Positions 36,794-42,421 of a stretch of DNA of 42,421 nt are shown here, piece by piece; position 1 is the stretch's first letter; each line of letters begins with the position of its first letter. The notes under the pieces were generated by a model. That model was not told the DNA's origin and did not search any database. It was given only the letters and a program-made list of their open reading frames with translations. Made by a program: the position numbers and the translations under genes. Origin of the DNA: Gammaproteobacteria bacterium (GTDB taxonomy: Bacteria; Pseudomonadota; Gammaproteobacteria; SZUA-229); the NCBI GenBank assembly GCA_030595325.1, contig JAUVDN010000009.1, positions 1 through 42,421 of the forward strand. Reading direction: 5' to 3'.

Positions 36794-36997
36794 ATGATAT
36801 TTAAAATCGTAATTCTCAGCTTATTACTTGTCGTCCTCGTCAGCCTCGGCTCTGCACTTGCAGCGATGACCAAAGGGGATAAGTCAGATAAAATGATCAA
36901 AGCATTAAGCTGGCGTATCGGCTTATCTGTCGGCATTTTCATACTGCTATTAATAGGACAGGCCATGGGTTTTATAACACCGCATGGCCTGACTTAA
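36794..36997 (+). CDS. Twin-transmembrane protein (DUF2909)
   Basis: 67 aa with two hydrophobic segments, about 3-24 and 42-62, separated by a charged loop with DKSDKMIKALSWR. This fits DUF2909, a small inner-membrane protein encoded in cox loci of many gammaproteobacteria, with no known function. It is on the opposite strand to the oxidase genes and lies between coxC and SURF1, dividing the locus in two transcription units. It ends at a bidirectional terminator. Confidence 0.85.
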   Translation: MIFKIVILSLLLVVLVSLGSALAAMTKGDKSDKMIKALSWRIGLSVGIFILLLIGQAMGFITPHGLT

Positions 36998-37070
36998 AGG
37001 ATAATTTTAAAAAGTTACTTTATTTAATACCGCGTACTATTTAATACTATTTAAAACTGCCCTAACTTAA

Positions 37071-37099
37071 AAAAACCGCGAAACAAGTTCGCGGTTTTT
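37071..37099. terminator. Bidirectional rho-independent terminator between DUF2909 and coxC
   Basis: A perfect 12-bp stem (37071-37082 with 37088-37099), 5-nt loop, flanked by A and T runs on both sides. It ends DUF2909 on the plus strand and the coxB-coxA-ctaG-coxC unit on the minus strand. Confidence 0.92.
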
Positions 37100-37124
37100 T
37101 TGTGTCTCTATTTTGAGAGTGGCT

Positions 37125-38003
37125 TTATAACCAGTACACAAAGATAAATAGACCTAACCAAACCACATCTACAAAGTGCCAGTACCAGGCAACAGCCTCG
37201 AATGCAAAATGTTTTTCAGCGGTAAAGTGACCTTTGATCGAACGGATCAGCATAACAAATAACATGGTTGTACCCATGGTTACGTGGAATCCGTGGAAGC
37301 CGGTCAACATGAAGAAGGTACTACCGTAGATACCAGATTCCATCGTTAGACCAAGATCTGAATATGCGTGGATATATTCTTCAGCTTGCAGTACAAGGAA
37401 GATACAACCTAGAGCTACAGTCGCAGCCAACCACATGATTAATGGTTTTCTGTGATCTTTACGTAATGCGTGATGTGCAAACGTTACTGTTACAGAAGAA
37501 AGTAGCAGTATTGCTGTATTCCATGCTGGTAGTCCAGAAGCAGGAATGACCTCACTAGGACCTGCAAATTTTACATTGTCCGGATTAGTCATTACCGGCC
37601 AAACTGCTTCAAATGCTGGCCATAGCATCTCATGTGTCATCGCGTTGTTACTTGAACCGCCTAACCATTGAACAGCAATGGTACGTGCGTAGAACAGGGC
37701 ACCGAAGAAGGCAGCAAAGAACATTACCTCAGAGAAGATAAACCACAACATTCCGATACGGAATGATTTGTCTACTTGTGCGTTATAAACGTCAGACATT
37801 GATTCTTTGATAACTGCACCGAACCATCCGAAGAATAAGTAAGCAATCATTAAGAAGCCAACAGGTAAAATCAGATTAACTGAGCCTGCGTGGATTGAAG
37901 TAACAGAACCGATAACAGTAGTTGTTAAAGCAATTGTACCTACAACAGGCCATTTGCTTGGTTCTGGTATGAAATATACATCATGGTTTGTGCTTGATGA
38001 CAT
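37125..38003 (-). CDS. coxC: Cytochrome c oxidase subunit III
   Basis: 292 aa, seven membrane helices. Typical blocks are WFIFSEVMFFAAFFGALFYAR (107-127), LLSSVTVTFAHHAL, EYIHAYSDLGLTMESGIYGSTFFMLTGFHGFHV and the end HFAFEAVAWYWHFVDVVWLGLFIFVYWL. Subunit III stabilises subunit I and its proton uptake and has no metal. The gene follows ctaG with a 20-bp gap and ends at the terminator at 37071-37099. Confidence 0.96.
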   Translation of the reverse strand: MSSSTNHDVYFIPEPSKWPVVGTIALTTTVIGSVTSIHAGSVNLILPVGFLMIAYLFFGWFGAVIKESMSDVYNAQVDKSFRIGMLWFIFSEVMFFAAFFGALFYARTIAVQWLGGSSNNAMTHEMLWPAFEAVWPVMTNPDNVKFAGPSEVIPASGLPAWNTAILLLSSVTVTFAHHALRKDHRKPLIMWLAATVALGCIFLVLQAEEYIHAYSDLGLTMESGIYGSTFFMLTGFHGFHVTMGTTMLFVMLIRSIKGHFTAEKHFAFEAVAWYWHFVDVVWLGLFIFVYWL

Positions 38004-38023
38004 AGTTCTATTTCCTAGTTTTT

Positions 38024-38650
38024 TTAGTGTTGTGTCAAAGGTGTACTTAGATTTTTAGAAGATGGAGCAATAGTATCATTAATACTTGCTGCTCTGTTCT
38101 CTGCTAAAACCTTCGCTTCCTCTGATCCTGATTGTATAAAAAATGTGTACGACAGCGTTATCTCATGTACATCCTCATCGATTGCAGGGTCTACAATAAA
38201 CGCCACTGGCATAATTTTTTCTTCGCCGGCTTTTAATACTTGCTCAGTAAAACAGAAACATTCTGTTTTCTGAAAATAGTTTGCGGCTATGCCCGGTGAA
38301 ACACTGGGTGTCGCCCGACCGACAATATCTCTATTGGTTGTGTTTCTAGCAAGAAAATCAACTTTAGTTAATTCGCCAGGATGCACAGTAACTGAATAGG
38401 TTAATGCTTTAAATTCCCATGGCATACCGTCATTGGTATTGGCTAAAAACTCAACTTTAATCTTTCTACTGGTATCAACCTGCATCTGCTCTTCAGATAC
38501 ATATTGCACACCCGTTTTACCGTTTAGCCCAGTGTACTCACAAAAAACATCGTACAAAGGAACTAGAGCAAATCCAAAACAAAACATACCAAGAACCACA
38601 AAAGATAAGTTTTGAACAATCTTCTTATTTTCAGCAGTCATTTTTGACAT
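38024..38650 (-). CDS. ctaG: Cytochrome c oxidase assembly protein CtaG (Cox11)
   Basis: 208 aa. Delivers copper to CuB of subunit I. One membrane helix (about 13-33) is followed by a beta-barrel domain in the periplasm. The copper motif CFCF (Cys131, Cys133) and the conserved tail MPVAFIVDP are present, with a further Cys37 near the membrane. It lies between coxA and coxC, the usual order. Confidence 0.95.
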   Translation of the reverse strand: MSKMTAENKKIVQNLSFVVLGMFCFGFALVPLYDVFCEYTGLNGKTGVQYVSEEQMQVDTSRKIKVEFLANTNDGMPWEFKALTYSVTVHPGELTKVDFLARNTTNRDIVGRATPSVSPGIAANYFQKTECFCFTEQVLKAGEEKIMPVAFIVDPAIDEDVHEITLSYTFFIQSGSEEAKVLAENRAASINDTIAPSSKNLSTPLTQH

Positions 38651-38691
38651 ATTTTAATCAGCTCCAGTATTAATCTTTTATAGCTTGCCTA

Positions 38692-38719
38692 TAGGAGTGG
38701 ATATTAATATCCACTCCTA
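38692..38719. repeat. Perfect 28-bp palindrome between coxA and ctaG
   Basis: The sequence taggagtggatatt is followed directly by its exact reverse complement (38706-38719). Its ends recall the GTAGGAGCGG core of the REP-like units of this window. In the mRNA it would form a 14-bp hairpin with no unpaired bases except at the turn, and could cut back or stabilise the coxBA mRNA. Confidence 0.85.
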
Positions 38720-38730
38720 AGACACTCAAC

Positions 38731-40329
38731 TTACTTAACAGTAGGAGGAGTAGTGAAGCTATGGAATGGAGCAGGTGATGGTAATGTCCACTCTAAACCT
38801 TCAGCGCCTTCCCAAACCTGGTCAGTAGCTTTCTCTGTTGATTTACCACGAATAGTCTTGATTACATTGTAAAGCAAGATTAACTGTGCGAAACCAAATA
38901 CGAAGGCACCAATCGAGGCGATCTGATTAAATTCAGCAAACTGCATGTTGTAGTCAGGAATACGACGTGGCATACCCGCTAAACCTACGAAGTGCATCGG
39001 GAAGAATAATACGTTTACTGAGATAGTTGATACCCAGAAGTGCCATTTACCCAATGACTCGTCGTACATATTACCGGTCCACTTAGGAATCCAGAAGTAT
39101 ACCGCTGCGAAGATACCATACAATGCACCGGTTACCAGTACGTAGTGGAAATGCGCTACCACGAAGTATGTGTCGTGATACTGGAAGTCAGCTGGAACGA
39201 TCGCCAGCATTAGGCCAGTAAAGCCGCCGATAGTGAACAGGAAGATGAAAGCAATAGCGAAAAGCATCGGTGTTTCAAAGGTTAAAGAACCCTGCCACAT
39301 GGTACTTACCCAGTTAAATACTTTTACACCTGTTGGAACCGCGATCAGCATGGTTGCATACATGAAGAACAACTCAGTCGCTACTGGCATACCAGTAGTG
39401 AACATGTGATGCGCCCACACGATGAACGACAGGAATGCGATAGAAGAGGTTGCATATACCATTGAAGAATAACCAAAGATCTTCTTACGTGAGAACGTAG
39501 GAACGATCTGAGAGATGATGCCGAATGAAGGCAGAATCATAATGTACACTTCAGGATGACCAAAGAACCAGAATACGTGCTGGAACAATACCGGGTCACC
39601 GCCACCAGCAGCACTGAAGAAGCTGGTGCCAAAGTTACGGTCAGTAAGCATCATTGTTACCACACCAGCCAGTACAGGCATTACAGCGATAAGTAAGTAT
39701 GCAGTGATAAACCATGTCCATACAAAGATAGGCATCTTCATGTATGTCATGCCAGGAGCACGCATATTGATGATAGTAGCGATAATGTTAATCGCGCCCA
39801 TGATTGATGAAATACCCATCATATGTACTGAGAAGATGAAGAAGTCAGTACTGTCCGGGCCATAAGTCGTCGAAAGTGGTGCGTAGAATGTCCAACCAAA
39901 GTTTGGCGCAGAACCCATACCCATCAAGCTCATGATCAAACTAGCGATCAATAAACCAAATGCTCCAGGTAGTAACCAGAAACTCCAGTTATTCATACGT
40001 GGCAGAGCCATATCCGGCGCACCAATCATTAACGGTACCATCCAGTTAGCCAAGCCAACGAATGCCGGCATAATGACCCCGAAGACCATAATAAGGCCGT
40101 GAAGGGTAGTCATTTGGTTAAACATCTCAGGATCTATAAATTGCAGACCTGGCTGAAAAAGTTCAGCACGGATAACCAGTGCCAATGTACCACCAATAAA
40201 TAACATGGTAAAACTGAACCACAGGTACATCGTACCGATGTCTTTATGGTTAGTACTAAATAACCAACGACCTATGCCGGTTGGTTTGTGATCATGATCA
40301 TCATGATGTTCTTCGATAACAGCGCTCAT
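38731..40329 (-). CDS. coxA: Cytochrome c oxidase subunit I (aa3 type)
   Basis: 532 aa, twelve membrane helices. Heme a His77 (TTLHGL), CuB His258 with cross-linked Tyr262 and Glu260 (GHPEVY), CuB His307-His308 (WAHHMF), and heme a3/heme a His393 and His395 (AHFHYV) are all present. Glu260 marks an A1-type oxidase with a normal D-channel. The N-terminus is His/Asp-rich ([11 protein letters not shown]). coxB lies 60 bp upstream on the same strand. Confidence 0.98.
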   Translation of the reverse strand: MSAVIEEHHDDHDHKPTGIGRWLFSTNHKDIGTMYLWFSFTMLFIGGTLALVIRAELFQPGLQFIDPEMFNQMTTLHGLIMVFGVIMPAFVGLANWMVPLMIGAPDMALPRMNNWSFWLLPGAFGLLIASLIMSLMGMGSAPNFGWTFYAPLSTTYGPDSTDFFIFSVHMMGISSIMGAINIIATIINMRAPGMTYMKMPIFVWTWFITAYLLIAVMPVLAGVVTMMLTDRNFGTSFFSAAGGGDPVLFQHVFWFFGHPEVYIMILPSFGIISQIVPTFSRKKIFGYSSMVYATSSIAFLSFIVWAHHMFTTGMPVATELFFMYATMLIAVPTGVKVFNWVSTMWQGSLTFETPMLFAIAFIFLFTIGGFTGLMLAIVPADFQYHDTYFVVAHFHYVLVTGALYGIFAAVYFWIPKWTGNMYDESLGKWHFWVSTISVNVLFFPMHFVGLAGMPRRIPDYNMQFAEFNQIASIGAFVFGFAQLILLYNVIKTIRGKSTEKATDQVWEGAEGLEWTLPSPAPFHSFTTPPTVK

Positions 40330-40389
40330 AAATGCCTCGTTTATCTCTTAATATTCAATAATTAAATGTTGGTATTATTAAAGTGCGAT

Positions 40390-41517
40390 TTAGCGTGCAG
40401 CTTTAATATCAGCAGGTTGTACCAAATCGCCAGTGTTATTACCCCAAGCATTTCGCTCATAAGTAATAAGTGCAGCAAGGTCAGCATCGTTTAACTGAGG
40501 ACCAAATGCTTGCATCGCAGTAGCAGACACACCGTTTACAACAACATCGATATGTTTAGATACATCACCGATTGCAATCGCGCTACCAGCAAGGCCAGGG
40601 AACACATTCGGTATACCAGCACCGTTAGCCTGGTGACAAGCTAGACAACTAGTTGCATACACTGCTTTACCATGCTCCATTGACTCATCCATCGTCCAGG
40701 TCTTATTAGAACTGGCTTCTGCCGCAGCAGCTGAATCTTTCTGGCTAGCTACCCAGGTAGCGTAATCTGCTTCAGATACAACATCGACAACAATCGGCAT
40801 GAAACCATGGTTAGTGCCACAAAGCTCAGCACACTGACCGCGGTAAGTACCGATTTTGTCTGTTTTAAACCAGCTTTCATTGATGTAACCAGGAATAGCA
40901 TCCTTCTTAACAGCAAATGCTGGAATCCACCAAGCATGAATTACATCATTAGATGTAAACAATAAACGAATTTTCTTGTTGATAGGAACGACAACACGAT
41001 TATCAACTTCTAACAGATAGTTAGGGTTTTTAGTCGCTTTGTTTTGAATCTCTTCCATTGGTGTAGACAAGTTACTGAAGAAACTAATGTCTTCACCAAG
41101 GTAGTCATAATGCCATTTCCACTGGTAGCCAGTAACTTTAATAGACATGTCAGAGTTTGATACATCTTCCATATCAAGCAAAACCTTAGTTGCTGGCACA
41201 GCCATGAAACCCAAGATTATGAATGGAATGACAGTCCAAACAATTTCAACAGTTAGGTTATCGTCAAATTTAGCAGCTTCATAGCCACGTGATTTACGAT
41301 GCATAATGATTGAATAAATCATTACGCCGAAGACGATAATGCCAATTACGACACAGATCCACATAACCAACGTGTGTATTTCATACGCACCTTGACTAAA
41401 TGAAGTGACACCTGGACGAAGGTCCAGCTGATACTCAGCCCAAGACTGCATGCTAACTAGCATCAGACTTATAAAGCTGGCAACACGGATTGCTGCTCTC
41501 ATGTTTACTCCTGACAA
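40390..41517 (-). CDS. coxB: Cytochrome c oxidase subunit II with fused cytochrome c domain
   Basis: 375 aa. A signal peptide (about 1-27) precedes two membrane helices (about 47-70 and 90-110). The CuA domain ligands are His194, Cys229, Glu231, Cys233, His237 and Met240 (CAELCGTNHGFM). A class I cytochrome c domain follows from about 275, with CLACH at 291-295 and a Met ligand in SATAMQAFG. Fusion to cytochrome c gives a caa3-like subunit that can pass electrons without a separate carrier. First gene of the coxB-coxA-ctaG-coxC unit. caggag precedes the ATG. Confidence 0.97.
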   Translation of the reverse strand: MSGVNMRAAIRVASFISLMLVSMQSWAEYQLDLRPGVTSFSQGAYEIHTLVMWICVVIGIIVFGVMIYSIIMHRKSRGYEAAKFDDNLTVEIVWTVIPFIILGFMAVPATKVLLDMEDVSNSDMSIKVTGYQWKWHYDYLGEDISFFSNLSTPMEEIQNKATKNPNYLLEVDNRVVVPINKKIRLLFTSNDVIHAWWIPAFAVKKDAIPGYINESWFKTDKIGTYRGQCAELCGTNHGFMPIVVDVVSEADYATWVASQKDSAAAAEASSNKTWTMDESMEHGKAVYATSCLACHQANGAGIPNVFPGLAGSAIAIGDVSKHIDVVVNGVSATAMQAFGPQLNDADLAALITYERNAWGNNTGDLVQPADIKAAR

Positions 41518-41582
41518 AATTTATAATAGTTTTTTAGAATTCTTTATAACCCATTGATTTCAAGCAGCCACATTAGCTTTTC

Positions 41583-41596
41583 TTGATATAGATCAT
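41583..41596. promoter_or_regulatory. FNR/Anr-like box upstream of coxB
   Basis: TTGATATAGATCAT matches TTGAT-N4-ATCAA at nine of ten positions. It lies about 66 bp before the coxB start codon. A TATAAA (-10 candidate) lies at 41543-41548 on the minus strand, which would put the box about 50 bp before the start of transcription. Confidence 0.55.
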
Positions 41597-41643
41597 GAAT
41601 TAACCGCGACATAATACTTTTAATAGTGTGGATAAACAAGGGT

Positions 41644-41683
41644 AGGAGGCGAACAAATGTGTCATTTCACACACTTATTTTGA
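41644..41683 (+). other. Shine-Dalgarno plus eight-codon open frame
   Basis: A perfect AGGAGG (41644-41649) is followed 7 nt later by ATG (41657), then seven more codons and TGA (41681-41683). The peptide would read MCHFTHLF. It could be a leader peptide or chance. Confidence 0.25.
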
Positions 41684-42015
41684 GATAGTAACGAATAACC
41701 ATCAATTTATGAGGGTATTGTCAACTGTAACTATACATACGACGTATAAGGCAGTAGATATTAGCAACAATACTAATTACATATGCTATTTAACATAATA
41801 TACATTATGCGGAATTATTTAACTGGATTGTTGCCTGCCAAGAAACGCAAATTGCACGACCAACCTAAGTAGGGTGACACGCCATATACAGGTGTAAAGT
41901 TCCATAGAACATCGTAACAACATGAATACCTTGATTATTTTTTGAATTTTATAATGTGGCAGCTTTAAGTCAGTAGATATCTTTTATGCGCTTCTTTCGA
42001 CCAGATTCATGCCTC

Positions 42016-42421
42016 TCACGCAGGTCTTGAGTCAATATAACGATCTGTCGTGGCCATACTGGCGTGCCCAGCATCATCACGTACATGCTCTCGCGGACGA
42101 AACTTAACATCTTCGGATATACCTGTGTGTCTCAGCCAGTGAACGGTGGCTGTTTTCAGTTCAATAGCATCAGCTTTTAGTCCGTCAGCTTTCATACGCT
42201 CATAGGTTGCATCAAAACAGCGTTGTACAATACTCCTAATCTGGCGTGTGCTCGTAATTGAGCCTTTGCCCTTTGTTTTAGAAATGAGCGGTACTTGCTC
42301 ATTTATATTAGGTAGTTCAGATAATCCCAAATATTTACGATATCGTTTGAGCGCATTGAGCATATCGTCACATACAGTTATAGAGCGATTTTTATTGCCT
42401 TTTCCCGTTACATCAAACCAC
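42016..42421 (-). CDS. Tyrosine recombinase (phage integrase family), C-terminal part
   Basis: The frame is open to the right edge of the window, so the gene starts outside. About 134 codons are visible; they carry VTGKGNKNRSITV, the HxLRH motif in VHWLRHTG, the later His in DAGHASM and the nucleophile Tyr in ATTDRYID, so the visible catalytic residues are intact; the first Arg is beyond the edge. Such enzymes insert and remove phages, islands or integrons. The gene ends at 42016, facing the cox locus, so a mobile element may lie to the right. The family within the recombinases cannot be set. Confidence 0.85.
   Translation of the reverse strand, partial: WFDVTGKGNKNRSITVCDDMLNALKRYRKYLGLSELPNINEQVPLISKTKGKGSITSTRQIRSIVQRCFDATYERMKADGLKADAIELKTATVHWLRHTGISEDVKFRPREHVRDDAGHASMATTDRYIDSRPA

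Larger units (their letters stand above)
41518..42015. other. 498-bp region between coxB and the recombinase
   Basis: It carries the coxB promoter region with an FNR-like box (41583-41596) and a TATAAA (41543-41548, minus strand), a strong Shine-Dalgarno sequence before an eight-codon frame (41644-41683, plus strand) and a small hairpin (41794-41809). I see no tRNA or attachment site. A 10-bp direct repeat cagtagatat at 41752 and 41971 is probably chance. Confidence 0.6.

Noticed and set aside
41752-41980. 10-bp direct repeat cagtagatat as an attachment site pair
   Set aside because: Short, both copies on the same side of the recombinase, and expected by chance in AT-rich DNA.

Overview
The window looks like chromosomal DNA of an AT-rich gammaproteobacterium, probably aerobic and possibly a sulfur oxidiser. 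The evidence is E. coli-type DbpA, SrmB, RhlE, RapA and YbiT orthologues, the gammaproteobacterial queA-tgt-yajC-secD-secF cluster, and a Pseudomonas-style aa3 cytochrome c oxidase locus (coxB-coxA-ctaG-coxC, DUF2909, SURF1, ctaA, ctaB, sco). A sulfur flavour comes from a Tat-exported DsrE-like protein, a TauE/SafE permease, a small rhodanese and an Asn/Pro-rich exported protein that could be a sulfur-globule-type protein. The lineage cannot be fixed from the sequence alone. I found no rRNA, tRNA or CRISPR array.

Layout. 1-16.4 kb: an RNA-remodelling neighbourhood, all on the minus strand, with dbpA, a NYN-domain nuclease-like gene, ybiT (ABC-F), rhlE, srmB and rapA. It is interrupted at 5.4-11.5 kb by accessory genes: a solute-binding protein gene broken by one in-frame stop, an acyltransferase, an alpha/beta hydrolase, an Asn-rich secreted protein, a DUF4384 lipoprotein and a PDZ protein. 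16.4-17.2 kb: an 827-bp gene-free stretch holding a large imperfect inverted repeat with arms of about 220-230 bp. 17.2-26.4 kb: small transport, redox and sulfur genes (TauE, an alanine/glycine:Na+ symporter, TrhO, SemiSWEET, GST, DUF1631, FrnE-like DsbA protein, cytochrome c, PpnP, rhodanese, heavy-metal-binding protein). 26.5-32.3 kb: queA-tgt-yajC-secD-secF. 32.4-41.5 kb: the complete aa3 oxidase locus on the minus strand. From 42.0 kb to the edge: the 3' part of a tyrosine recombinase, so a mobile element may begin at or beyond the right edge.

How the genes work together. The helicases, ABC-F protein and RapA act on ribosome assembly, translation and RNA polymerase recycling, a set often prominent in cold-adapted bacteria. 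QueA and Tgt make queuosine at G34 and TrhO hydroxylates U34, so several wobble-modification enzymes are present. YajC-SecDF assists the Sec translocon. The cox locus encodes the structural subunits together with copper delivery (Sco, CtaG), heme o/a synthesis (CtaB, CtaA) and SURF1. Two FNR/Anr-like palindromes lie exactly in the two intergenic regions that should control the locus.

The window is also rich in small repeats: REP-like hairpins related to the Pseudomonas GTAGGAGCGG family, and several short tandem repeats (7, 8, 13 and 15 bp) at gene boundaries. I see no clear novel multi-gene system. The best leads are the FNR-like boxes, the large inverted repeat, the single-stop solute-binding gene, the degenerate Sco-like protein and the repeat arrays next to start codons.
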